Shown here: positions 22,806 to 34,800 of the stretch, piece by piece | Layout: each line of letters begins with the position of its first letter | Numbering within the stretch: position 1 is the first letter of the stretch | Assembly: GCF_030272615.1 (NCBI RefSeq) | Contig: NC_081406.1 | Location: 171,328,361-171,392,360 of the forward strand | DNA from: Cryptomeria japonica | Lineage: Eukaryota; Streptophyta; Pinopsida; Cupressales; Cupressaceae | Direction: 5' to 3' | DNA length: 64,000 nucleotides | Made by a program: the position numbers and the translations under genes | The notes under the pieces: model-generated | Databases searched by the model: none | The model's input: only the letters and a program-made list of their open reading frames with translations | Told to the model about the DNA's origin: nothing

Positions 22806-23500
22806 AATAAGAAAGCCTAGTTGTGTTATTTCATTTGTATTCTTTCTACCTTCAACCTGAAAGTTTGTGAGATAAGGTATTTAAGAAGCTGAGTTAGTCA
22901 AAGCGAAAGAAGAGGCATGCGAAGCCTTCATTCATCATGATAAATATCACATAATGTTGAAAGAAGTCTGTAAATTTTGGAAAGAATAGTTAGTTGCCAC
23001 AAAGCGAGGACAATAGGATACAACTAATGGGTAATGAAAAGTGTTCACAACGGTAGCTGTTAAAAGTGTTGTTGTTTGAGAGAATGAAGAATGAATATTT
23101 GCAGAGATAATGAGAAGGTTGTGGAAGACATGAGATATCATTAAGGAGAAATCAATAAGTATGACTATTGTAGCAATAGGGAAAAATAATAAAACTAAAA
23201 GATACTAAGAAAGGAATCAGAATTTGTAGTTGTAAATTTGTATGTATGATCTGAAACTTAGTAGATGTAAATAGAACTTCGGCTGCAAAATTCTAAGTGA
23301 AGTTGCAAAAAGATTCTTGTTTTGAAGAGATTGTTAGCAAACAGTTGAAGAAATTTGGGGAGCACAACAATGCTATCACTCTCAAAATCAAAGATCATTA
23401 AAGAGAAATAAAAAGGTCTGAAGATCATCAATTAAATACTTGAAGAAATTTTCAGAGAGGAGAAGATGAGAAGTTTGTTTGTGGTCATTGAAACCACATG

Positions 23501-23694
23501 TGTGGGAAATTTATGGTCATTTGAAACCATTTGTATGTGAGGTGTTTAAAAGATATTGTTTACGTTGAAACTATTAAAGGTAGATATTAAGAGGGAGTGT
23601 GGGAAATTTATGGTCATTTGAAACCATTTGTATGTGAGGTGTTTAAAAGATATTGTTTATGTTGAAACTATTAAAGGTAGATATTAAGAGGGAG
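23501..23694 (+). repeat. 97-bp tandem duplication at the end of the second internal region
   Basis: Units 23501-23597 and 23598-23694 begin TGTGGGAAATTTATGGTCAT and differ at about one position (TTTACG versus TTTATG). The second copy ends exactly at the LTR start. Each unit ends AAGAGGGAG, so the polypurine tract is duplicated as well. Confidence 0.95.
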
Positions 23695-24100
23695 TGTTGG
23701 AAGAAGTAATATCTCCCACATTCCCTCCACATAGGCAGTCAATGCAGCCAGTTGAAACTAAGCTACAAGTTCATTGAATTCATTGAGTTTGCTGCCTACA
23801 TCCATGAATAATAAGGAGAATTGGCTACCTACATTTCCTCCATATAGATGATGATTTGTAACTAAAATGATGTTAGACTTTTTACATATTAATAATTGGT
23901 AGTTTGCATTCCCATATTTTCTACAAATTTGTTAGACTCCTCCACATACTATAGTTTGTTTAGTGAATATTTCAAGTTTGATCAATCCTCTATATATACA
24001 AAGGTCATGTAACTTGTATCATCAATAATAAAAAAATGTTTTGTGTGTTGTAGAATTGCATTTGTCTTTGTTCTATTTTAATTGTTCTTTCAATTTATCA
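23695..24100 (+). repeat. LTR 3 of three
   Basis: 406 bp, starts TGTTGGAAGAAG, ends TTTATCA, followed by target duplication CAAGA. It has an internal deletion relative to LTR 1. Confidence 0.9.
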
Positions 24101-24105
24101 CAAGA

Positions 24106-27100
24106 AGTGAAGATTGTCAAAAGAAAATAAGGATCATAGAAGTATAGGCCACATCAACCATTAGGCAGTGAAGCATTTGGCCCCTTGAAGGAAATGAATA
24201 GGCATTGGAAAAGCCCTACCTCAAAAATCAACTCATTGATAGATTGTGCAATTTAAAGACAAGCATAGGCATTGAAGACAGAAGCCAATGCAGCCAATGA
24301 ATCTTGAAAGGTTAGCCACCCAAGTTGAAAGTGTGAATTTTTTTAAAAGTTAATGAAGTCAAACCTACTGCCAATGGAGAAGACACCTTCAAAAAAAGGT
24401 AATGATAAAAATTGTTCAAACAAAGAGGAGATCCAAGCAATACAAAGGAACGTCAATAAGATCAAAAGATTGTTATTTTTCAAGACAAAGCTTGACTACC
24501 AACAAATGAAGTTGTAGGAAGATCACAATTCAAAAAGAGTTGATTTACACGAAGAAGATCATGGATCTTGAAGAAGCCGCAAAAATTAGGCTACCCCACC
24601 AATACAAAATCATTTGAGGAAGTGAGCAAGGTGAGAGATATTTCACTTTTAAAAGCTCTTCTTTGATGAGTCTTAGGCCTTTCGAGGACTCTTTACCATT
24701 TATTGTGGGTCCTATAAAAACAACAAGGACCTAAAAGTCAGGAACTTAGATTCTTTCATGACTTCTAGTCTTGAGTTTATTTTCACAGGTGGGTTTTGGT
24801 GTCAAGACCATTCGAGGACCTTTAACCTTTTGATCTAAATTCAATTTTTGATAGGAATATTTTGTTAGAATATGAAAATAGTTTTAGTGCTATTTTAGCA
24901 ATGAGAAGTAGGTAGTGAACTCTTGTTATTCTAATGGTGATGAATAATTGACATGGGGTAATACAAAACAATACATATGTTATACAAAATCATATTTTTC
25001 TGGACACTTTTTTTCAAAGGTCGTTGTAACTATGAAAATTCATGAGTAATATAATAGGAAAGATCTTTGCCTTAAGATTTTCCATGTAAGTTTACGTTTA
25101 TTGTTTATTGTTTTTTGTGTAAATAATTATGTACTATAAATTTTCACATATTTTAATTTATTATTTCTTGTGGTGGGTCATAGGAATTAGATGGAATGTG
25201 AGGCTTGGAACCTAGGAATTAGATAAACAAACCCTACAACAGGGCCCAAATTTGAGTTCAATTTTTTTTTCAATTTTAAAATAATTAAATATTTTTATAT
25301 TTTAATTTTTAGATCACAAGTGGCACGTGGAACCCAAAACTTGGAAGCAAGGTTCTAGATTTCACTTAATGTCCAATGCTCATCTCAAAAATATTTTAAT
25401 TGTTAAAAACTTTATGAAGTAAAAAATTAAACGATATTTTTATTAAAAACTTTAATGTGTGAACTTTTCAGGCAAGTCCTCTATTTTAGTTTCAAAGTGA
25501 GGAGAATGAATTGGTAATAGGAAATTGGGACTAAAAATGACATTTTCAATGGGATCTAAAACATGAATTTGATATTTATAGGAACTTTTGTTCAAAAGTT
25601 GGTTTAGTGTGAGAACTTAAATTAGAGAAGGTTGAAGCCTAGAACTTAGTACAAATACCATAAGAACCTTAAATATTAAATCCTTCATAAACCTAACTAA
25701 TCTAATGATACAAACCTAGTAAGTAAAAAGGGGATATGATATTACTTAAAATTTTGAAACAACTAAGGATGTCAAAAAAAAAGAGAGCCCAAAATTCAAA
25801 ATGAGTGTTAGGGTTTTCTAAGACCCTAAAATATTACAAAGAAAATACGTAGAAAAACCAGCAAAGAGAGGAAAATGAATAAATCCTAACACTATTAGGG
25901 ATAAAAAATAAGAACAAAAGAAGAAACAATGTTGAATAAAGGGGTCCTAGCTAAATGAAGTGAAAATTTGGGGTGTGTATATAGGGCATAACACAAATCA
26001 CAATAATATAGTATCATACAACTCCAATAACCCAAAACACTAAAAAGTGAAAGGAACATTGTAGATAGGTCTCACACTCACCATATTATTTTTTCCACAT
26101 GTCTATCCAATCATTTATCCCCTTACTACATGCACCCACCTATCACAATAATATTTGTTTCTCAAGAATCCACTTCAAATTCTTAACATGTGTTGAGAAT
26201 GAATCAAATAACAGCCCCCTTATGATTAATATTTCTAGAACAATAGCTTGACATGACCTCTTATTATTACATCAAATAATGGTTTTGAATTGGCGACCCT
26301 TATCCAAAGTCTAATAGTCACCAATGTGTGATGGCTCAATACAAGTTTACATGTTGGATCCACCTAGAAATAGAAATGAATAAAGGGACACTTGATTGAA
26401 CTATAAATTTCTAACTTCAATATCTTTTAATATATCATATATAGATGTATTTGATGTTGAAGAAAGTTGTTATTTCTATAGAGATATATGATAATTTACA
26501 ATTATATCACTTGGTGCCTTTGTATTGGCTAGCACTAATCTTAGCAAACTTATTAATTGTCTAGTATGAAATAAGTTTAAATAAGTCAACAATATTAAGT
26601 CGCATAATTAATAAACTATTTTTTATAGTGTGTAATTTATTTGTTCTATACTAGATCGTATAATAAACCCATTTTAAATTATAATTCAAACAATCATAGT
26701 TTATACAAAACATTTGTGAAAGATAATAATTATATAAACATTTGATTTTGATGAAGAGAAACAAAAGCACTCAATTATTTTGAAGATATTATTGTTATTT
26801 ACTTTTAAAAAGACCCCAGTATTTCCAATTTTAGAATATGTGCAATAAATTAGGTACATTGTCTATGGAATTCCTATGCAATCATTTAATCTTTCACTAT
26901 AAAATCAAAACTTAAGGGTTAAATTATGGTCTTTTGTTTGCAAAGAAATTAGGGTTTTCTTCATTTTCTTGTAAATACAAGATTTTTTGTGTTATATTAT
27001 CACAGTTTAAAATTTTATAAAAACAATAACTTACATTCACAATGTCTTCCAAGTCTTTAAAATTGTTAGTTTCCAAATATTTGGTTGACCCATTCCATAG

Positions 27101-27289
27101 ATTAGCCAATAAATAAAGAAACATCAAGGAAGGGGTTTTTAATTTATTATTTGTAAGATGTAATAACATATATTAAAGAGGTAGATATTCCTAACTAGGA
27201 ATAGTATTTGTTTGAGAACTTCTTTGATGAAATTTTCAATTTTATCCTCTCGAACAATCTATGGATATTTAATTTAGTAAAATTGATTA
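24106..27289. other. AT-rich intergenic DNA
   Basis: No supportable gene. Short open frames here have no recognisable motif. A purine run AAGGGGGCTGTTATTTG on the minus strand at about 26203-26222 looks like a polypurine tract next to an LTR edge, but no second LTR could be found. Confidence 0.5.
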
Positions 27290-29678
27290 TTTTCAATTAT
27301 TTCATTAAAAAAGACATGATAGGATGTTTGTGTAAGCAATATGCCAAGTATGGAAGGAAGTTAGAGAAATAGATGAAATGGTTTTGATCATATTCAAAAG
27401 AAAACTAATTGCGTCTACTCTCAATATTAACCCCATAGTGAATTAAAATGTTAATCTAGTAAAGTCATCCCCTAAATATCACAAGGACATACATAAAAAT
27501 ATTGTGAAGTGGCTTCCTAACCACAAGTTGAGAGGAAATGAGAATAAAAGGCTATTGGAACCTATTCCAAAATATGAAGTAGCTCCTTTTTATATTGAAT
27601 GCTTTGATGGATATTTCAAGCTATTATATCACACATTATGTCAATTTGTAGGAATCAAGTATAATAGTTGATCACATGAACATGTTGTTTGACTGTGGCT
27701 CACTTATGGGAGAAAAATTACATAAAGAAGTATAAATTTCAAAATAAGTGAGGCTTATCGTACTTTCAAGTGCTATTGAGTATTATGACACATTTTGTTA
27801 CATTTTTTGTCTGATGAGTGGAATTAGGTGTAAAACTTGTGTAAAATTCTATGCCAAAAGGATATATATTGAGTTTAGATGCGAATTGTGTACATATACA
27901 TGCAATGAGTTTATACAAACTATAGTATTTTTTGGGAACTTTTTTCTTAGTCCGATTGTATATAAACTTTCAAATTAGAGGAGAAGATTCATAGAATATT
28001 TTATTATATTATTATACGTCTTGCATTTGTTCAAGTAACCTAATTAAAAAAAATTGAGGTGATTGGTTATTCCATGACAACTAAAATATTATCAACATAC
28101 ATAGTACTCTAATAGTACCTCATAAATTACCTATACATGTGAGGTAAATAATATCCATTTAGATATCATAAGAAGGCTAGTATTTTTATTCTTAATTAAA
28201 AGTAGGAAATTTTACTATTCCTAGGAAAGAAGGATACAATATTTTTGTGGAACTGATCAAAATATTATATATGAAAATTGATGTGAAAAATATTGATCAC
28301 AATGGATGCATTTATAACATGAAGTGAAGTGTAGGTGGTTTGGGATTTAAATATATAATTTAAAAGGGAATAATTAATGACAATTTGTCTTACCAAAGTT
28401 GTGATGGATACAAGGAGGCAAAAAATGGGTAAAGTAGTGATGGAAAAATCAGAATAAATTTTGATGATCTTGGGTATGAAAGGGTCTCTTTCCAAAAAAA
28501 AAATTATTGGTTGAAGCCTTGTTATAGAATGTGTAACACTCACTATACTTGTAGTCCATAACCCAACAAGAAAAAAATGAAAAAGTCAAGATGAAGAGAT
28601 CTAAAAAGGGATTTTCATCATAGTTCATCACTATTGGCCTCAATATCTCCTAATCAAATATATATGGGAAAATACTCTATGGAACCAATCATGAATTACA
28701 TAAAAGTAGAATAATTTGATGATAATATCGTAGATATCAATAATAAGTATACGGCCTTTGTTCTCCCCTATGGTAGCAAATGCATTATGTTTAGGTGTCA
28801 TAATATCACCAGTCAATTACCATTCTTGAAACTGATCTTGTTGTGTATGATGCAAGGGAAAGTTTGTGTGAAGAACTTCCACTAGATGATGGATTTGTGA
28901 AAACAATATTTTAAATTATTGGTTTAAAAATGAAGCATATAGATGAGGTGGAAAATAAGTAGCTAGAAGAAAAATATACCTCACTCCTAATGAATAGACC
29001 ATTAATTAGAGTAAGATTGGTATGGAGGATGATAAAATCACTCCTAAACAAGGGATAAAAATTGTGTAAGATAATTATTTCCTCTTATTACCTTAATGGA
29101 ACATTGCCTCAACTATCTCTTTAGGCACTATAAGAAGAGACACTAGATCATAAGGTATTTTTCATAATGCAAAATAGGCTAATTATTTTTAGTTTGGATC
29201 TAAAGTTCATTGTAGGTTTGACATTTTGACAATATGAACCATTACCCGTAAGCATAACAAGCCCTAAAATCGTTAGAATCCTAAGGAATTTGGAGATAAA
29301 TTGATTGTAAAACTTGAATCAAAGACACCTCTTCATAGAGGATATAAATTTTCTATGAATATAGCCATGTTCACTAAAGCTACTAATAATAAATTATAGG
29401 TTGACTACAATATTTTTTAAGAGTAGAATATCATATTAAATAAATTAAAGAAGGAAAGGGATGCCATTGAGAACTAGAATCTTTAGATTGAGTTGAAATA
29501 CTCAAAATCTCTTGAACTTTCATCTAATAGGATAAAAAATGAAGATCCATTGATCAAAGAGACTAACAAATTAAGAGAGAAGTTGCATGCATCCAAGAAG
29601 TTTGTTTACACACTCAAGAATAATGGCAAGTTTGAAATTAAACAATTAATAAATGGCATTTTCAATAAAAGGGTATAG
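27290..29678 (+). pseudogene. Decayed coding-like sequence, probably old retroelement
   Basis: Stretches of plausible protein appear in shifting frames on the plus strand: a WLPNHKLRGNENKRLLEPIP...YEVAPFYIECFDGYFKLLYH segment near 27510-27640, an INNKYTAFVLPYGSKCIMF segment near 28740-28800, and an open coiled-coil piece at 29493-29678 (SLELSSNRIKNEDPLIKETN). Composition changes from random spacer to codon-like only locally. I do not recognise a family. The coiled coil is similar in style to the gag-like proteins elsewhere in the window. Low certainty. Confidence 0.3.
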
Positions 29679-30098
29679 AATATATTTTTGTTTGGAAATA
29701 ATATATTGTGGCCTTAATTGATCTTTGAATGAAAAAATGTTCAATTTTTTCCTTACTAAAATTAATGTAAACAATTAAGTAGTTTTAACTTGCTTAATGC
29801 CTAAATTTTCTACTTGTTAATCTATGACTTTGACTTCACATAGTCAATACTCATCGCAACTAGTATAGATATATATAGTAGTGAAGGAGATTTGAAAAAG
29901 GTTTTGAACATTAAAACCTCAATGGAAAAAAAAAAAAAAAAATTAATTACTTTTTAGAAACAATACAAAAGGATGTTTGTAAAATATTTATGGGTAGATG
30001 AAATTGAGAACTATCAAAAAGAAAATGAGAGGACACCAGTGTTGCTACAAAACAACTTTAGAAACAAGATTGAGTATCTAATTAGCAACGACTACATT

Positions 30099-30232
30099 AT
30101 TTCTCTAATAGAACTTAAATTATTAAAAGATGATTAAAGATTTACTTTAGTCTATAATAATTTGATTTCTCTAATAGAACTTAAATTATTAAAATATGAT
30201 TAAAGATTTACATTAGTTTAAGTCAGATAATT
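30099..30232 (+). repeat. 66-bp imperfect tandem duplication
   Basis: The segment starting ATTTCTCTAATAGAACTTAA recurs 66 bp later with a few substitutions. AT-rich, no coding. Confidence 0.85.
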
Positions 30233-30469
30233 ATAAACCAATAAATAATCAAATGAAAAAAAATACTTCACAAAATAAAAGAAATTATATAAAACAGTTA
30301 TATATATAAAATAATATTTTGTATAAACCTATAATAATCATATATATTTGAAAAAAAAACCATTAATATTGATCCTTATATTTGTCCTAAAATTATTAAA
30401 AAAAAATTTAAAATCAAAACCAAAATTAGTATAAATTCAAATTAGTTATACATATTGTATGCGGGAAAA

Positions 30470-31520
30470 GCGGGTCGATAGAACTCAACATATGAAAAAT
30501 GTTTGCCAAAGATATGTCCACACACACACATAGGACTTCTTGGTGTAAGCTATGCAATCATGAAGTATAACTCAGCTTCCCAAGGTGGGTCCCATGGTTC
30601 TCTATCTTACAATGTCCCTCAAACCAAAATGAGAGCTCTATTTATAGCAAAAATAGGGCAATGGATGGTCAGGATTGAAAGAGTTGATCAAGGGTTGAGT
30701 TTGAAAGTTGGGGATCCATGTTTGCAATTTGCACCAATGAAATGGTGACAAGTGTCAACATAGGGTTGGGTTGAGAGAAGGGGTTGGAGGCATTAAATGC
30801 CTGAGAAGACCTTATGGTTATCTAGAGATAAGGGTTAAGCTTAAGTTAGGATTACCCATTGGATTAAGAGTTAATCCAAGGATAAACCCTTGTGCAAATG
30901 TTTAAGGAATAACCATGGTCAAAGCAATGAATGCTTGATGAGACCCTTGGGTTACATGGAGGTTGAGTTAAAAGAAATTCTTTAACCATGTAAGAGGGTT
31001 TGAGTTTACCATTAATAGTTATGAAGACTTTGGGGAATTAAGTGGTTGAGGACTTGAAGCCTTTAATGGTTATCAAAGACTTTGAGGTTTTGAGAAGTGA
31101 CTTCCCTTTGTTTAGGGATGTGACAAAGTTTAGAAGATGGGTAAGGCTAATTTAGAAGCGATTAGAAAGGTCTAGAAGAAATTAGAAAGGGGTTTAGGAA
31201 GCAAGTGGGAGGTGTAGGAAAATGCAAGTGGATGGAAGGATAATAAGATTTAATTGAAATAAAGTTAATTTAATTCAATTTGGTTGCAATTTGGGGAAAT
31301 TAAATAAATTAGATTTATTCAATTTAGGATAAACTATTTAATTAAATTTGAATTTAATTAAAAGTGGATAGAAGGGATTTAATTGAATAAAATGATTTAT
31401 TCATTAAATGGGTAGAGTGAATTTAATTGAGTAATTTACTTAATTAAATAGAGGAATGCGGGTAATTTAATTAAATTGGATTTAATTAAATAGAGAAATG
31501 AACATAAAATATTCATTTAG
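30470..31520. other. LTR-like non-coding sequence with AATTTAATT-rich tail
   Basis: Less AT-rich than its surroundings at 30500-31200, with a CTATTTATAGC TATA-like site near 30640. It then passes into a run of TTTAATTAAAT variants (31250-31500). The texture is that of an LTR fragment, but no partner copy or target duplication was found, so the class is uncertain. Confidence 0.35.
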
Positions 31521-31833
31521 AAATATGGTCATTTTTATACATCTACACATATTATTGCTAGAACAAAAAAAATTCAAAAACCATTTAGTTTTAAATAAAA
31601 ATAATAATTAACAAATAAACGACTCTTATAAAATTATATCCCTAACCTTCTATCTTATATAAGAATAAAACTATTTACCTATTTCATAATTATATTGAAT
31701 AAATAAAACATAATTTCATTAGGCTAAAACAATCATATTTGCAACTGTTATTTTCAAAAAAATCTTGAATGTCTATTAGCTGTATACTGAGATTTAAGAT
31801 CGGCAACTTACAATGAGTTTGTGTACCGGCCAT

Positions 31834-34800
31834 TTATTCCAGAAGTTCTAATAATTGGTAGAAGGCCTCCGCAACCCTTTCCCTTTTGCCGAACACTACT
31901 ATTGTTTTGTTTCGTGGGAAGCCATGGTCAAGTTCATGTTCTGAATAACATATGCGCACCACTTTCCTCTCTTCGCCATTTTCCTCCTCTTTCTCCACAT
32001 AATACAAACATGAAACATCCGAATCAACTGGAATATCGTCTTCATTAGACTCTTCTGAAACATCCGAATCATCTGAAATCTCGCCTACATCCCAATCCCA
32101 ATCATATGAAACATTTGAATCATCTGCAATCTCGCCTACATCTGAATCATCTGATTCATCTGAAATCTCACCTACCTCCAATTCATCTGAATCAGCTGGA
32201 AACCCACCTACCTTGGAATCATCTGAAACATCCGGATCATCTGTAATCTCGTCTACTTTTGAATCATCCGCATCATCTGGAATCTCGCCCACATCCGAAT
32301 CATCTGAACCATCCAAATCTTCTGGAAACCCTTCTATGTCGGACGGCTTCAAGACCACAAGATCAGGAAACTCCAACTCCAAAGAGTTTACAATTGGCTC
32401 CTCCAAACGGATAATGCTACCTTGTATCCATATCTCTTTTGGACATTCCTACAAAAAGTATTGTTTCCAAAATATTCAGTCATATGCATGAACATTTACA
32501 TAATACAAAAGAACTCTAAATTCGTAAAAGATTTTAATACCTTCCCCTTTATAGACTGAATACAAGGTTTCACAGCTGACATAGTCTCACATTTGAGTTT
32601 TAGTTTTTTCAATCGTTCTACATTCTCCAAACTTTGTATGCCTGGCACATTCCAGTGGGTCATTGCACACAGTTTCTTCAATGAATTGGCGTGTTCCAAA
32701 CCTTCTATTTTCTCAACTTTGGGGCAATTAGACATTTTAAATCTTCTGAGTGAAGCCAAATCAGCAAAGCTTGGGAGTTCTTCTAACTCGAAAAAGTCAC
32801 ATATTTCCAGTGTCTCAAGATTTATGAGACCACTAATGCACCTGATGTTCTTCAGGAAATTGCAGGAGAATATCTTTAGATTGTTGAGCGACACTGGTAG
32901 CGTCTCAGGTAGTGAAGATAGCATTTCACAGCCTGATAAATCTAGATCTATGGGGTGTATCAGTTGACTAAAAGAATCAGGCAATATGCTCAACTGCTCG
33001 CAATATATCAAACTAATATTCTTCAAGCTTGTTAAATTACCAAAACCATCAGGCAGTGAGGATAGCATTGTACAGTATGATAAATCTAGAATTTCCAGGT
33101 GTATCAGCTGACTGAAAGAATCAGGCAACATGTTCAAGTGGTCACAATACTTCAAATTTATACTCCTCAAACTTGTTAAATTGCCAAATCTAATAGGCAT
33201 TGAAGATAGCATTTCACAACTTTTCAAAACTAGAACTTCCAACTGTATCAGCTGACTAAAAGAGTCTGGCAGCATACTCAACTTCTCGCAATACTCTAGA
33301 TTAATATTCCTCAAACTTGTTAAATTTCCAAAACCATCAGGTAGTGAAGATAACATTTTACAATATGATAAATCTAGAATTTCTAGATGTATCAGCTGAT
33401 TGAAAGAATCAGGCAACATGCTCAATCCTTGGCAATATGTCAACTTTATATTTCTCAAACTTGTTAAATTGCCAAAATCACTAGGTAGTGAAAATAGCAT
33501 TGTACAATGTGATAAATCTAGAATTTCCAGCTGTATCATCTGATTTGAAAACTCAGGCAATATGCTCAACTTGAAGCAAAACTTCAGATTTATATCCCTC
33601 AGGCTTATTAAATTGCTAAAATCATAAGGTAGCGAAGATAGCTTTGAACAATATGATAAATCTAGGATTTCTAAGTGTGTCAACTCACTGAAAGAATCAG
33701 GCAACATGCTTAATTGCTCACAATACTCCAGATTTATATTCCTCAAACTTCTTAAATTGCCAAAACCATCAGGTAGTGAAGATAGCTTTGTACAATATGA
33801 TAAATCTATAATTTCTAAGTTTGTCAGTTGACTGAAAGAATCAGGCAATATTCTCAACTGCTTGTTATTGGTCAAACTTATTCTCTTCAAACTTGTTAAA
33901 TTGCCAAATCCACCAGGTAGTGAAGACAGTATTTCACAACTTACTAAAAGTAGAACTTCTAGGTGTATCAGCTGACTGAAAGAATCTGGCAATATGCATA
34001 ACTGCTCGCAGTTTATCAAACTTATATTCCTTAACCTTGTTAAATTGCCAAAACCATCAGGTAGTGAAGATAGCACTTGAGAGTCTAATCGCAAATTCTC
34101 CAGTGATTGGAGACCGCAGAACTCGTTGGACAAAGTGCTACCATGGAATTCAACGTCAAGCCTTTTCAGATCCTGAAGATGATTTATTGAGCTTGGAAGC
34201 CACTGCAGTTTTCGGCAATCCAATAAAATAAGCTCTCTCAATTGCAAAGGAAGCTGTAGACAACAATTATTATATTACATTAAATTCAGAAAAACATTAA
34301 CACTACAAAAGTTATGAAGTAATCTTCTTGAACCACGAAAGCAAAAAAATACTTACATCTTCATTGTCCTGCCACAGTTCTTCCAAATCATAGGCTATAT
34401 GAAGCTCTAAAACACTTAGATTTTGTAATGCAAGCCATGATGGAAATTTTCCTAGAGGAAAACATTCCCAGCGAAGCCACACAAGCTCTTCTGAGGCAAA
34501 TTCTTCTGTAAACTCGTTACCTTTCACAAAAAGAATTTTTAATCCAAGGCATTTAGATCGTCTGCTTGAGTTCTCCGCCAGCTGATCTGTGTACTCTTTG
34601 AACGCCACAAAAGCATCTGCAGGTTTGATCCCTCGAATCGGCTCTAATTTCTGAATAAAAAAATCAAACGTACAGAGTGTTTCAATCAAACTCATTGAAA
34701 GCATAGATAGATAAAAACACGAACTAGTTGTAAACGTTATCATTGATTAGCGAAAACAGGCAGTATAAGAAATCGGTCCTCTATTCATCTAATCAATTGC

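Larger units (their letters stand above)
20770..24100 (+). mobile_element. Non-coding LTR retrotransposon with three LTRs in tandem
   Basis: LTRs at 20770-21221, 22433-about 22805 and 23695-24100 alternate with internal regions 21222-22432 and 22806-23694. Target duplication CAAGA lies at 20765-20769 and 24101-24105, outside the whole three-LTR array. The primer site TGGTATCAAAGC is at 21225-21236. The middle LTR has lost its last 50 or so bases and the primer site, and runs directly into internal sequence matching the first internal region (AAAGCCTAGTTGTGTTATTT in both). No gag or pol motifs were found. The arrangement is what unequal recombination between LTRs of sister copies leaves. Confidence 0.92.

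Noticed and set aside
26203-26222. Minus-strand polypurine tract next to a TGTTATTTG LTR-like edge
   Set aside because: No second LTR copy in the window and no primer site.
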